From assembly GCA_029938555.1 (NCBI GenBank), contig JAOZUR010000023.1:1-41031 (forward strand): 41,031 bases of DNA, given 5' to 3'. Under the pieces are notes generated by a model that was given only the letters and a program-made list of their open reading frames with translations, made no database searches and was not told the origin of the DNA. Below, piece by piece: positions 9,301 through 19,273 of the stretch. A program made the translations under genes and the position numbers. The stretch comes from Candidatus Sabulitectum sp. (lineage in GTDB: Bacteria > Fermentibacterota > Fermentibacteria > Fermentibacterales > JCC-6). Position 1 is the first letter of the stretch; each line of letters begins with the position of its first letter.

Positions 9301-11189
9301 TGCAGATTATTCTGATTTTGTTGTCTTTGTACAGCCCTAGATTAAGCCCCATGGTTCTTACCAGACCTTTGACTCCTGCAATTCAACCTTTGTATCAAGA
9401 GTTTGAACTGGAACCAATTGATGTTTTACATTATGATCTGTCTATAACTATTGATAGAGAAAACGAAACAATTGATGCTTCCGCTCAGGTAACGTTTGTT
9501 CCCACAGAAGAGAATCTAACAGACTTCAGACTTTATCTGAAAGATCTTACGGTTTCACAGGTTACCGGAGTTTCTTCCTTCAGTCAGAGTGAAGATTCAC
9601 TTTTTATTACTCTGCCTTCACCTGCTTCAACCTCCGATACCATTGAACTGGTTATTGATTATGCAGGCGCTCCTCCATCAGAGCAATGGGGTGGCTTTCA
9701 TTTCCACCCGTATGTTACCTATCATATGGGGGTTGGTTTTGTCAGTGATCCTTCCATGGGTAAGTATATGTTTCCTTGCCATGACAGACCCTCAGACAAG
9801 GCTTCATTCGATTTCCACATTACAGTACCCGATACACTGTATGCAGTAGCTAACGGTGATTCTAGCGGAGTTACTGATAATTCTGATGGCACTCTGACCT
9901 ATCACTGGACTTTAGAGCAGGAAATGTCAACATATCTTGCTGCCATTAGTGTTGCTGATTATGCTGTTCTTCATGATTCAACAGATTCAAGAATCTCTTA
10001 TTATGTGTATTCCTGGGATGTGGAAGATGCATTAGGTTCTTTTGCTAATGTTGATCTGATGATGGCTCATTTTGAGGATGTTTACAGTCCTTATCCTTGG
10101 GATTGCAAGTTCAGTTATGTGCAAACTCCCATAGGTGATATGGAACACCTATCACAGGTGTATCACATTGCTTCTGCGGTAAACGGAAATACTAATTATG
10201 ACTGGCTTCTTGCCCATGAATTGAGTCACCACTGGTGGGGAAATTGTGTAACAGAGCGTTACTGGACAGAAGTTTGGTTATCAGAAAGTTTTGCAACATA
10301 CAGTGAAGCTATCTGGATGGAAAGTTACGGTCAGTCTGAATATATTGATTATATAACAAATAATATAATGAAACCATATTTGAACAGCGGAGAGTTGTTT
10401 CCCATTGTTGGAGCAGAAACCCCTTCAGAACTATGGAGTAGCACCACCTACCAGAAAGGTGCTTCTGTTCTTCACATGCTTCGACAAATAGTGGGAGATA
10501 CTGCTTTTTTCGCAGGATATGCAGCTTATTTTGATAACCACAGTTATTCTACAGCTTTAACCACTGATTTCATTTATTATATAGAAAGTCAGTACGGTGA
10601 TGAACTGGATTGGTTTTTTGATCAATGGGTGTATGGCGAGGGATATCCCATTTATGACATTCAAACTGATTGGGTGCAGCAGGGTTCTGACTGGCAGCTC
10701 ACAATCGGTATAGATCAGACACAGACGGTAAGTACCTTTTTCACAATGCCAGTTGAATTTCTAGTTCAGGGTGCAGGAAGCGATTCAGTAATAACGTTTC
10801 TAAACGATTCATTCGATCAAGAGGAAACTTTTATTCTTCCATTTGAGCCTGTTTCGATTGTATTTGATCCAGGAACAAAAATTTTAACAAGTTCTTTTCT
10901 TGGTGTAGATGAACAAACAAATCCACCATTGGGTGGGGTGGGAACCATGTATCTTGGCCCTAATCCTGCCACTTCAAATTCAACCATTAATTGGTTGGGT
11001 ACTGAAAATATGGTTCTTGAAATTAAGATTTATGATCTTTCCGGCAGAATTGTGCAGAAACAGATTTTGGGCTCCTCTGAAAGACATCTAAATCTTTCTG
11101 GTATTCCAGCTGGTACATATCTTGTTGATGCAGTTGCCCCGGGTAATGTAAGACAGACAGCTAGGCTTGTACTTTTACCGTCTATCTGA
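9300..11189 (+). CDS. Secreted M1-family metallopeptidase with T9SS-type C-terminal sorting domain
   Basis: 'HELSHHWWGNCVTERYWTEVWLSESFATY' (HExxH-x18-E). C-terminus 'IKIYDLSGRIVQKQILGSSERHLNLSGIPAGTYLV'. TAATG start overlapping the previous stop. Confidence 0.88.
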   Translation: MQIILILLSLYSPRLSPMVLTRPLTPAIQPLYQEFELEPIDVLHYDLSITIDRENETIDASAQVTFVPTEENLTDFRLYLKDLTVSQVTGVSSFSQSEDSLFITLPSPASTSDTIELVIDYAGAPPSEQWGGFHFHPYVTYHMGVGFVSDPSMGKYMFPCHDRPSDKASFDFHITVPDTLYAVANGDSSGVTDNSDGTLTYHWTLEQEMSTYLAAISVADYAVLHDSTDSRISYYVYSWDVEDALGSFANVDLMMAHFEDVYSPYPWDCKFSYVQTPIGDMEHLSQVYHIASAVNGNTNYDWLLAHELSHHWWGNCVTERYWTEVWLSESFATYSEAIWMESYGQSEYIDYITNNIMKPYLNSGELFPIVGAETPSELWSSTTYQKGASVLHMLRQIVGDTAFFAGYAAYFDNHSYSTALTTDFIYYIESQYGDELDWFFDQWVYGEGYPIYDIQTDWVQQGSDWQLTIGIDQTQTVSTFFTMPVEFLVQGAGSDSVITFLNDSFDQEETFILPFEPVSIVFDPGTKILTSSFLGVDEQTNPPLGGVGTMYLGPNPATSNSTINWLGTENMVLEIKIYDLSGRIVQKQILGSSERHLNLSGIPAGTYLVDAVAPGNVRQTARLVLLPSI

Positions 11190-11221
11190 TTGATAAGTAA
11201 TTTTTAGATGGCAGTTTCAAT

Positions 11222-11249
11222 AAAGCCGACCCCAAAAGGGTCGGCTTTT
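11222..11249. terminator. Bidirectional Rho-independent terminator between convergent genes
   Basis: Perfect 11-bp stem AAAGCCGACCC-CAAAA-GGGTCGGCTTT followed by T on the + strand, with an A-run mirror on the other side. Confidence 0.85.
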
Positions 11250-11261
11250 AAAATAAACAGA

Positions 11262-12641
11262 TTATTTATTGAATTTGAAGTAATCATCAAAAGGTTCAGT
11301 GTACCCTACAGGAACATATTCGCCAGTGGATTTAACAACTTCATAATTGCCTGAATAGTCACCAGCAGATACTATTTTCAGCATTGCAATCAGTCGATTT
11401 ACATCTTCTTTATTGCTGTAACAGCCAAGACTCATTCTTACCATTCCAGGCATTTTTGATTTGTCTCCTGCTAAAAACTCATCTCTCCATGATTCAGCTT
11501 CTTTTTCTGTAAGATTGAGTAAGCTTACAACATATGGGTGGGCACAGAAACAGCCGCTTCGTACACCAATACCACCTTCGTAACCAAGTATAGCTGCAAG
11601 AAGAGTATGCGGTACATTCTGAAGATTAAAAGGTATCACACCAACTCTATCAAGTTTTGAAGGGTCGCTTTCACCATAAATAATAATACCAGGGACTTCT
11701 TTAAGTCGATTCAAGGCATATGTGGTAAGCTCAACTTCATGCTCTTCAATTTTTTCCATGGAATAATTCATTAAAGCTTGTGCGGAAGCTGCCATTGCAA
11801 CAGCACCGGCGACATTAGGGCTTCCTGCTTCTTCTTTATCAGGCAAACCGGCCCAGTACACTTCATTTGGGGTAACTATGCTTACCGTACCTCCACCGCT
11901 GTAATCAGGTGAGCAATTCATGAAGGCATGTTTGGGGCCTATGAGAACACCAGTACCGTATGGAGCGTACATTTTATGACCAGCCAGTACGACAAAATCA
12001 AGATGCTCTGGATGGTCATCAGGTTTCATATCAATGGCACGGTGGGGAGCCAGCTGGGCTGCATCAATCAATATGAGAGCACCAGCTTCGTGTACTTTTT
12101 TTGCAAGGCGATGAATTGGTTGTAAGTAACCGGTAACATTTGCAGCTCCAGCAACAGCCACTAGAGCAAGTTTGTCTTTGTGCAATGCAAGTTTTCTATC
12201 AAAATCTTCTTCATCAAGTCGGCCATCAGGTAGAGTATCAACATGGACAACATTATAGTGATCTCGCCATGGAAGATCATTCGAGTGATGTTCCAATCGT
12301 GTTGTGATAACAATACAATCATCACCAGAAGGCAGAGAATGTGCTAGTTTATTAAGTGCTTCTGATGCATTTTTTCCAAATATGATAGTGTTATTTTCAA
12401 GGTCTGCTTTAACAAATTTAGCAATAATCTCGCGAGTTTCATCAAATATGCGGGTGCTTAAGCGAGATTTAAAACCAGTTCCACGATGTACACTTGAGTA
12501 ATAAGGCATAAAATCCGTCAGAGCTTTCACCGAATCAATCATGGGAGGAGAGCTTGCGCCGTTATCAAGATTCACGTAAGTGACTGTAGATCCATCTAGT
12601 AGAGGAGTTTTTTTGTCAAGTCCAAGAATTCTGTCTCTCAT
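11262..12641 (-). CDS. Aminotransferase class V / SufS-like cysteine desulfurase
   Basis: 'VTYVNLDNGASSPPM', PLP-Lys motif 'FVVLAGHKMYAPYGTGVLIG', 'GVRSGCFCAHPYV'. Likely start is ATG at 12641 (MRDRILGLDKK), not the longer ORF start at 12728. Confidence 0.85.
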   Translation of the reverse strand: MRDRILGLDKKTPLLDGSTVTYVNLDNGASSPPMIDSVKALTDFMPYYSSVHRGTGFKSRLSTRIFDETREIIAKFVKADLENNTIIFGKNASEALNKLAHSLPSGDDCIVITTRLEHHSNDLPWRDHYNVVHVDTLPDGRLDEEDFDRKLALHKDKLALVAVAGAANVTGYLQPIHRLAKKVHEAGALILIDAAQLAPHRAIDMKPDDHPEHLDFVVLAGHKMYAPYGTGVLIGPKHAFMNCSPDYSGGGTVSIVTPNEVYWAGLPDKEEAGSPNVAGAVAMAASAQALMNYSMEKIEEHEVELTTYALNRLKEVPGIIIYGESDPSKLDRVGVIPFNLQNVPHTLLAAILGYEGGIGVRSGCFCAHPYVVSLLNLTEKEAESWRDEFLAGDKSKMPGMVRMSLGCYSNKEDVNRLIAMLKIVSAGDYSGNYEVVKSTGEYVPVGYTEPFDDYFKFNK

Positions 12642-12777
12642 TTCACACCCTTGTTTATTAGTTCGAAGAATATAGCATAGTAATGGCAAATGGAATATAC
12701 AAACATATTTCATGAAACTCAATACCAAAACAGAAATAGCATAAAAATGTTAGTTAATTTTATCACTGAGAATTGTG

Positions 12778-12814
12778 GAAAAAATCCATCGGGATCTTAA
12801 TGACCCCAATGGAT
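12778..12814 (-). terminator. Rho-independent terminator downstream of the cNMP-binding gene
   Basis: Minus strand: ATCCATtGGGG-tcattaaga-TCCCgATGGAT followed by TTTTTT. Confidence 0.7.
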
Positions 12815-12826
12815 GATATAAAGAAA

Positions 12827-13306
12827 CTAGCCTTTAAGGAATTTACGCATTTCAGACATGTTCTTTTTCATGTCTCGGTTTGCCACAGCAATGGTTGTAA
12901 AAGCCACATCAATGAATTGCAATCTGTTGATGAGAATTTTGACAAGACTTAGAAGCACTTTTGTTGTAACAACCGGTTTTGACTCTATAAGTTCAAGAAA
13001 TGTATCCCAGTGTATACTGTAAACAACGCTGTCCTCTGTGGCCTTTACTGTTGCAGATCGAGGTGTTCCATCCAAAAATGACATTTCGCCGAAAACATCC
13101 CATTCGGAAAATATAGCAAGTGGAACTGAGTCTTCATCCCAGCTGTCGCTGGCTGTGGCGGAACCTGTTTTGATAAGAAACATAATTCGTGAAGTATCAT
13201 CTTTAGTAACTATTTCCGTACCTTTTAAAAAGACTTTCTTTTCACATCTGGAAATGAATTCGGTTCTTTCCACATCAGTGAGATCGTCGAGAAATTTTCT
13301 GTGCAT
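12827..13306 (-). CDS. Cyclic nucleotide-binding (CAP_ED) domain protein without a DNA-binding HTH
   Basis: 'LIKTGSATAS...VFGEMSFLDGTPRSATVKATEDSVVYSI' CNMP fold; the C-terminus is a short helical tail. ATG at 13306 has SD GGAGGG. Confidence 0.8.
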   Translation of the reverse strand: MHRKFLDDLTDVERTEFISRCEKKVFLKGTEIVTKDDTSRIMFLIKTGSATASDSWDEDSVPLAIFSEWDVFGEMSFLDGTPRSATVKATEDSVVYSIHWDTFLELIESKPVVTTKVLLSLVKILINRLQFIDVAFTTIAVANRDMKKNMSEMRKFLKG

Positions 13307-13451
13307 GTTACCCTCCAATTTGGTTTGTATCGTTATAATAGTATGAAAACATCTTGAAGAAAAGGATGTGAATAATGAGAAGAACCAGAATACTGTGGAT
13401 TACAGTTTTTGGTGACTTGCTTAAAATGTGTATTCGGGAGGTAAAAAAATA

Positions 13452-14822
13452 GTGATTTACTTATTGCAGATTTTGATAGCTCTTCCATGTTTTTCCTCAG
13501 TATTACCTAGCCAGGGCGCTCAGACTATTTATTATTCAAGAGAGGTTGATTCAGGCTATCTATCTGTAAGTACCGTGGTGGACAGTTGGGGCGGAATGCC
13601 CCATGTATTACTTTCTGGTATTGATCAATATGGAATGATAATCTGGCAGAAATTAAGTTCTTTCACCGGTGAACTACTTTCAGTTGAAGATTGCCAGGAT
13701 GGTATTGTTATTCTTTCCACTGAAGCGGTAGATGATATTACGCAAGTAGCTTTTATAGAACCAGATGGAACAGAACGATGGCTTGTACCGTTCACACAAG
13801 AGTTTACACCCAGTGGAGATTTGTGTTCCATTGATTCAAGTATTTATATCTCTGGAAATGGAGAAGATTGTTTAAAAGTGGCTTGTATAGATTCCCAGGG
13901 AATTCTTGTTTGGAGTAAAAATTATCCAGATATTGATTTTCAAATTAAAGATATGTGTATTTTTGAAAACACCATTTACATTCTCGGAATTCAGGAGCAG
14001 GCAGGTTGGTTTTGTAATCCATGCATCTTTCAAACAGATATTTACGGTGTTCAACCTTTAATGAAAACTATTACCCTTCCAACTGGAAGAAATAATCCGG
14101 AAGCGCTTTGGGTGGATACAAGAGGTATTTTTTTACTTGTAAATGCTTTGAATGAGTTCAATGGTATGGTTTATGAAACTCAATTAGTGAAATTGAGCAT
14201 AGATGGGGGCGTTCAATGGATACAATCATTAACAGGAACAAGCTGGATCAGAGCCACAGATATGGTATCATTGCCGAACGGAGAGTTTGTTTTATGCGGT
14301 TGGACAAATTCTCTTCCATTGAGTGAGTCAAACAGATCAGATTTATTTATTTGCTGTTTCTCAAATTCCGGTGATTTGTTATGGCAACGAGAGTATGGTT
14401 CTTCAGCTCCTGATTATGCCTTGGATATATCTTCTGTAAGTGATGGTGGATTGATTGTTTCTGGCTGTACCACTGAAAATTTATATCAAGGGTGGTTGCT
14501 AAAGACGGATTCCCTTGGTTTTTTAGAGCCACAGGGGGTTAGTCAATTTGAAACTGAAGTTTTTTCAGTTCAATCTCTTGTGAATCCTGTAAGTAAAAGC
14601 TTTCTTCCATTGCTTGTATCTTCAGGGAGATACCGAATTCTTGATATTTCCGTGATAGATTTAGCCGGTAGAGTGGTGCAAAGAAGTACAGCAGCTGTAA
14701 CACAGGGAAGCAATACTGTAAACCTTTCCATTTCTCTTCCAGCAGGATTGTATTCCGTGAGGGTTTCCAGTGATTCAGAAGAATGTTTAACTAGAGTTAT
14801 TGTGTGGGGAGGTTCAAGATGA
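13452..14822 (+). CDS. Secreted beta-propeller-like protein with T9SS-type C-terminal sorting domain
   Basis: GTG at 13452 with SD GGGAGG gives a signal peptide; repeated Trp/Gly blade motifs; C-terminus 'ISVIDLAGRVVQRSTAAVTQGSNTVNLSISLPAGLYSVRVSS'. Confidence 0.72.
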   Translation: MIYLLQILIALPCFSSVLPSQGAQTIYYSREVDSGYLSVSTVVDSWGGMPHVLLSGIDQYGMIIWQKLSSFTGELLSVEDCQDGIVILSTEAVDDITQVAFIEPDGTERWLVPFTQEFTPSGDLCSIDSSIYISGNGEDCLKVACIDSQGILVWSKNYPDIDFQIKDMCIFENTIYILGIQEQAGWFCNPCIFQTDIYGVQPLMKTITLPTGRNNPEALWVDTRGIFLLVNALNEFNGMVYETQLVKLSIDGGVQWIQSLTGTSWIRATDMVSLPNGEFVLCGWTNSLPLSESNRSDLFICCFSNSGDLLWQREYGSSAPDYALDISSVSDGGLIVSGCTTENLYQGWLLKTDSLGFLEPQGVSQFETEVFSVQSLVNPVSKSFLPLLVSSGRYRILDISVIDLAGRVVQRSTAAVTQGSNTVNLSISLPAGLYSVRVSSDSEECLTRVIVWGGSR

Positions 14823-15514
14823 CAATGATTATTCTTTTGTTTGGATTGTTTTCTAATTTTAGTATACTTTTTGTGGGAAACAGTTATACATTTTGCAACG
14901 ATGGTTTGTGGAAGTCAGTTAAACAGATTTACGATTCAGTTCAACCAGATACCCTAAATGTAGCTGCTCATACTTATGGAGGCGCAACTTTTCAGGATCA
15001 TTGGGGAAATCAAGATTTGAAAGATCTTATAAGTTCAGATACATGGGATTTTGTTGTTTTTCAAGAGCAAAGCTGTATGCCGGTAATAGATCCATCAAGA
15101 ACATACACGTATGGAGATAGTTTGGCTTGGTTTGCCACTGAACACCAAGCTCAACCTGTTTTTCTGATGACATGGGCCAGAAAAAACGACCCCTTTATGC
15201 TGGAAGGGCTGGATTTGGGTTATTCCAGAATGGGATATGTTCATGATTCACCTGTGGTACCGTGCGGTTATGCTTTTGATCAGGTAAGAAGAAAATACCC
15301 AGAAATAAATCCCTATTCTGATGATGGAGCTCATCCTTCAGTTCACGGAACTTATCTTGCCGCATGTGTGGTGGCTGTTACAGTGTTCGATTTAGATATT
15401 CTAGAGGATTCCGTTTGGTATCCTGTTGACATTACTGTAGAAGAGGCTGAAATTCTTCGAGAGGTGGCTATTCAAAGCGATACAAGTTATCAACAACCTT
15501 CTGAAAGAGAATAA
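14819..15514 (+). CDS. Secreted SGNH/GDSL-like hydrolase
   Basis: 'ILFVGNSYTFCNDG' block I and 'DDGAHPSVHGTYLAA' Asp/His block; ATGA overlap with the previous gene. Confidence 0.7.
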   Translation: MTMIILLFGLFSNFSILFVGNSYTFCNDGLWKSVKQIYDSVQPDTLNVAAHTYGGATFQDHWGNQDLKDLISSDTWDFVVFQEQSCMPVIDPSRTYTYGDSLAWFATEHQAQPVFLMTWARKNDPFMLEGLDLGYSRMGYVHDSPVVPCGYAFDQVRRKYPEINPYSDDGAHPSVHGTYLAACVVAVTVFDLDILEDSVWYPVDITVEEAEILREVAIQSDTSYQQPSERE

Positions 15515-15516
15515 GA

Positions 15517-16170
15517 ATGAAATATAATTCACTGATTTTTGATCTTGATGGAACTCTATTGAATACAATTCCTGATATTGTAACAGTGGTAAATTCGGTT
15601 ATTGGAAGAATCGGAATAAAACAGAAAAGCCAGGAACAGGTCAAGGCCGGTGTAGGTTTTGGAGTAGAGCATCTGTTAAGAACCCTTGGTGTTCCTGAGC
15701 ATAAGAATTCTGATGCAACACTTGAAATGGAAAAAGGTTTCAGTGCTGTGAATTGCTCAGAAGCTTTTGTGTATCCAGGAGTAGTAGAAATGATTCAGCA
15801 GATATCTGATAGTGGAATTAGAATTTTTCTTTTAAGCAATAAGCTTCAAAGCGGAGTTGATAAATCCGTTTCAGACCATCTTGGTTTTGTCAATTTCTTA
15901 TCAACTAGAGGTTCTTTACCAGGCAAACCCGCCAAACCAACAGCTGAAGTTCTTCTTGAAATGATGAAAGAGTTTCATATATCTCCAGAAAGTGTTCTTT
16001 TTGTAGGAGATGGAGAACCTGATGTAATGGTTTCCAAAGCCGCTGGAATAGATTGTTTATCAGTTTTGTGGGGCTTTAGAAGTAAAGACGAACTTGTAAC
16101 AGCAGGTGCCAAATTATTTGCAGAGACCCCGGCGGATGTTGTGGATTTTATTTTTCAGGTGGGGTTATAA
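15517..16170 (+). CDS. HAD-superfamily phosphatase (phosphoglycolate phosphatase-like)
   Basis: 'LIFDLDGTLLNTIPDIV', 'LLSNK', 'VLFVGDGEPDVMVSKAAGI'. Confidence 0.85.
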   Translation: MKYNSLIFDLDGTLLNTIPDIVTVVNSVIGRIGIKQKSQEQVKAGVGFGVEHLLRTLGVPEHKNSDATLEMEKGFSAVNCSEAFVYPGVVEMIQQISDSGIRIFLLSNKLQSGVDKSVSDHLGFVNFLSTRGSLPGKPAKPTAEVLLEMMKEFHISPESVLFVGDGEPDVMVSKAAGIDCLSVLWGFRSKDELVTAGAKLFAETPADVVDFIFQVGL

Positions 16171-17074
16171 CTCTCAGATTATTAGGCAAAGAAATCAGTT
16201 CAATATATTTTGCATCTGTTCCGGGAATAACGATTTCGCCATCAAGTTCAAGTACTAGTGCTCCAGGTTTTTCAGGTTCGATTTTAATAGAAGTGCCTTG
16301 AGCAGAAGTGGCATATTGTGTTTTGTGAAGCGTACCATCAAAAAGACTAGTCAAATGTTTCGTTATAGTGAAAAAATTCATTGGAGATAAAACAACACTA
16401 TCAAGTAATCCGTCATCAGCTACTGCAGTGGGGGAGAGTTGCATGCCTCCTCCTGAATATCTGCCAACACCTGTTGTATGGGTTAAGTAATCACCTTTAT
16501 AAAAGGGTTTTCCGTCACAGGAAAAAGTCGCACGCCAGTGTGGAGGTATCAATGCAGAAAGCGCAAGCGTTAATAAATAGTTCATTTTACTGAAAGGCAG
16601 AAATTTCCGTAAAGTTGTTGCACGCTTTAGAACAAGTGCATCAAAACCAAATCCAGCTGAATTAAGAAAAAAGTGTTGTCCATCAGGCCATCTGCACATA
16701 CCTGCATCCACAATTTTAGTATTACCAGCTTTTATGGCTTGAATACATGATTCCATGGTTGCCGGGTTGAAACCAACTGATCGAATCCAGTCATTGCCGG
16801 AACCGGCAGGTAGAAATGCTATCACCGGTTTTTCAGAGAAACCATTTAAGGCTGCTGCTGCATCAGAAACTGTGCCGTCTCCTCCAAAAATAATAATACC
16901 GGAATACCCTAAATTCAGTGCATTTGAAGCTAGTAATCTTGTTTGAGCAGGTGCTTCTGTAAATTTAGGTGTGAATTTAATAGAAGCTGTATCCAGAGCC
17001 GTTTTGGTTTGACTCCAGAGTTTACCGGCAGCACCTCCGCCTGCTTTTTTGTTTACTATAACAAGCCAGTTCAA
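16148..17074 (-). CDS. Diacylglycerol/lipid kinase (DAGK catalytic domain, YegS-like)
   Basis: 'VNKKAGGGAAGKLW', 'IIIFGGDGTVSDAAAALNG', 'IAFLPAGSGNDWIRSVG'. TTG at 17074 has an excellent SD (AGGAGGT); the upstream ATG ORF start is probably wrong. Confidence 0.85.
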   Translation of the reverse strand: MNWLVIVNKKAGGGAAGKLWSQTKTALDTASIKFTPKFTEAPAQTRLLASNALNLGYSGIIIFGGDGTVSDAAAALNGFSEKPVIAFLPAGSGNDWIRSVGFNPATMESCIQAIKAGNTKIVDAGMCRWPDGQHFFLNSAGFGFDALVLKRATTLRKFLPFSKMNYLLTLALSALIPPHWRATFSCDGKPFYKGDYLTHTTGVGRYSGGGMQLSPTAVADDGLLDSVVLSPMNFFTITKHLTSLFDGTLHKTQYATSAQGTSIKIEPEKPGALVLELDGEIVIPGTDAKYIELISLPNNLRVITPPEK

Positions 17075-17188
17075 ATATGACCTCCTAGAAGTTTCAGTTC
17101 TAATTCTCAACTGACTTGAAGTCAATAGCAAATTGTATTATTTAACTATAGTAATTATTATGCATCGAAATTAACATAGGAAGTTAGA

Positions 17189-17527
17189 ATGAATGTTTTT
17201 ACTACTCTGATTTATTGTATCTTGTTTACATCTTTTTTTGCTCAGGATTCTCTTACGGTGGTTCACTCTGGTCATTTTTTGTATGCGGGTGACTCTGATA
17301 GTGAAGTTGTTGTTGATTCCTACCTTTTGTCAGACTCTAGTCTTTACTTCATCAAAGTATTATTTGCGCATAAAGAGTATACTCTTCCTCAAACTGTTTC
17401 AGGTTCAGGAGTTCGCTACTCTGACGGAATGGATATGACCTGGTGGGAAAGTGGTGATTCTGCTAGTGTTCAACACCGGGACACGCTTGGGAATTGGGAA
17501 ACAGCTGAAATATTCTGGCTTAAGTAA
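17189..17527 (+). CDS. Small secreted MliC-like (C-type lysozyme inhibitor-like) protein
   Basis: Signal peptide, then 'YTLPQTVSGSGVRYSDGMDMTWWESGDSASVQ', resembling the MliC/PliC SGxxY...WWxxGxxA motif. Confidence 0.5.
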   Translation: MNVFTTLIYCILFTSFFAQDSLTVVHSGHFLYAGDSDSEVVVDSYLLSDSSLYFIKVLFAHKEYTLPQTVSGSGVRYSDGMDMTWWESGDSASVQHRDTLGNWETAEIFWLK

Positions 17528-18353
17528 GAGCTCGAAAACTGCCTATATTTATCGCCTGAATTTTTCCACTATCTGTTCCATCCCCGATCTCAAATTCAAA
17601 AACTATGTCACGATCAGGTAGTTTGTAGTAATCCACATTAGTAGGAAGATTTGAGTCGTGAAAGAAAATATTAGAGTAGGGCGATCCGGGATATCTGTTA
17701 TCGATTAACCATAGTTCTCCTTGAAATGTTTTCATAAAACGGAAAAAACCGAAACCTTTTTCATGACTTACGCAGATACCTCTTACAAAAGATCCCTTTG
17801 CGCCCCATTTTGAATAATCTTCTAACCCCTTGAATGGAAGAAGATCTGGAACGAGATAACCTGAAATGTAATTATCAGCTTCGTCCCTTAGATCGCGGGA
17901 AACATTGTCAAAACCAAGAACTTCTACTCGACAGCCTTTATTCTGAATTGTACTTATTACTCTTACAAAATCACCATCACCTGTTGCTATAAGAATTTTA
18001 TCAAGCTTATCTGACTGAAGAAGAGCATCAACTGCTAGATCAAGGTCCACATTTGCTTTGCCGAATCTTGCACCTGTTTCATCTGTATACCATTTTACTA
18101 TTTTTCTTATTACCTTAAAACCCATATCTCGCAAGGCAGTATGAAATCTTCTTTGCTTATCACGATAATCAAAATCTGTTTTTGCTCTGGTTTCATCAAA
18201 ACTTACGTAAGCGTTCAGGCGAACAGCTCTTGCTCCATTACGACATGCAAATTCCCTTAGCACTTCATAACGCATACCAAAACCACCGTTCATGGTCAGG
18301 TTTGCCACATCAACATAAACACCTACCCTTGTACCAACATTACGATCGGGCAT
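17520..18353 (-). CDS. NYN domain (LabA/DUF88-like) putative nuclease with an extra C-terminal domain
   Basis: 'VGVYVDVANLTMNGG', 'GKANVDLDLAVDALLQSDKLDKILIATGDGDFVRVISTIQNKGCRVEVLGF'. Confidence 0.82.
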   Translation of the reverse strand: MPDRNVGTRVGVYVDVANLTMNGGFGMRYEVLREFACRNGARAVRLNAYVSFDETRAKTDFDYRDKQRRFHTALRDMGFKVIRKIVKWYTDETGARFGKANVDLDLAVDALLQSDKLDKILIATGDGDFVRVISTIQNKGCRVEVLGFDNVSRDLRDEADNYISGYLVPDLLPFKGLEDYSKWGAKGSFVRGICVSHEKGFGFFRFMKTFQGELWLIDNRYPGSPYSNIFFHDSNLPTNVDYYKLPDRDIVFEFEIGDGTDSGKIQAINIGSFRALT

Positions 18354-18422
18354 AATATTACCTCCATAGTAGGAACAGATTAAAACTAAAACAATGATTT
18401 TTAATTAGGGAGTTGAATATAA

Positions 18423-18962
18423 GTGAAATATACTGAGTGGTTGAGCACAATTGGATACAAGGTTGAAGAAACAGGGATTTCAGAAGAGGAAGCCATAAAG
18501 AATGCAGCTCCATTGGAAAATCCTGGCACAGAAAAGATGAAACTTATAAAGAGAATAGTGATACATCATTCTGCAACTGAATCAGGTAATGCTGCATGTT
18601 TCAGAGTACTGCACCGTCTGATAAATAGATGGAATGATGTGGGGTATCACTTTGTCGTTGGAAATGGTTCTTTTGGAAATGATGGTTTGGTGGAAGATGG
18701 TAGAAACTTGCCCTATCAAGGAGCGCATGCCAAAGGTGCCAATGAGGATTCTATTGGAGTATGCTTAGTGGGGAATTTTAACAAAACTAATCCGACAAAA
18801 GCACAATTGAATTCGCTTCAGCTATTGCTGCAACAACTTACAGCAAAGTACTCGATTCAGAAAGATTCTATTACGTTGCATCGATTTGTTAATGGATCAT
18901 CCACTGAGTGTCCTGGAAAAAATTTCACTATGAAAACATTGGGCTATCTGCTTGAATCATAA
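18423..18962 (+). CDS. N-acetylmuramoyl-L-alanine amidase (amidase_2/PGRP family)
   Basis: 'IVIHHSATESG', 'DVGYHFVVGNG', 'QGAHAKGANEDSIGVCLVGNF', 'LHRFVNGSSTECPGKNF'. Confidence 0.88.
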   Translation: MKYTEWLSTIGYKVEETGISEEEAIKNAAPLENPGTEKMKLIKRIVIHHSATESGNAACFRVLHRLINRWNDVGYHFVVGNGSFGNDGLVEDGRNLPYQGAHAKGANEDSIGVCLVGNFNKTNPTKAQLNSLQLLLQQLTAKYSIQKDSITLHRFVNGSSTECPGKNFTMKTLGYLLES

Positions 18963-19035
18963 TAGCTTGACTATGGGCTTGCCAGATGATTCAGCTTTTT
19001 GTATATAACGACTTCGAAACGAAGGAGTGACTTTA

Positions 19036-19260
19036 ATGACAACAGTACTTACGTTTTTGCATTCAGTGATTTGTGTTCTTCTTGTTGCAGTAGTTCTGCT
19101 TCAGAAGTCTAAAGGAGACGGCCTGTCCGGAGCCTTTGGTGGCGGTGGAGCTCTTACAGCTTCATTTGGTAATAGAGGCGCTGCTAGCCTGCTCAGCAAA
19201 GCTACAACAGTTCTTGCTGTTCTTTTTATGGTGGCCTCATTTTTACTGGCGATATTTTAG
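19036..19260 (+). CDS. secG: Preprotein translocase subunit SecG
   Basis: Two TM helices with 'VVLLQKSKGDGLSGAFGGGGALTASFGNRGAASLLSKAT'; ATG at 19036 after GAAGGAG. Confidence 0.9.
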   Translation: MTTVLTFLHSVICVLLVAVVLLQKSKGDGLSGAFGGGGALTASFGNRGAASLLSKATTVLAVLFMVASFLLAIF

Positions 19261-19273
19261 AGAAGAATTTAGT

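Noticed and set aside
11222-11249. Possible mobile-element inverted repeat
   Set aside because: Short perfect hairpin between convergent stops is best explained as a bidirectional terminator; no transposase nearby.
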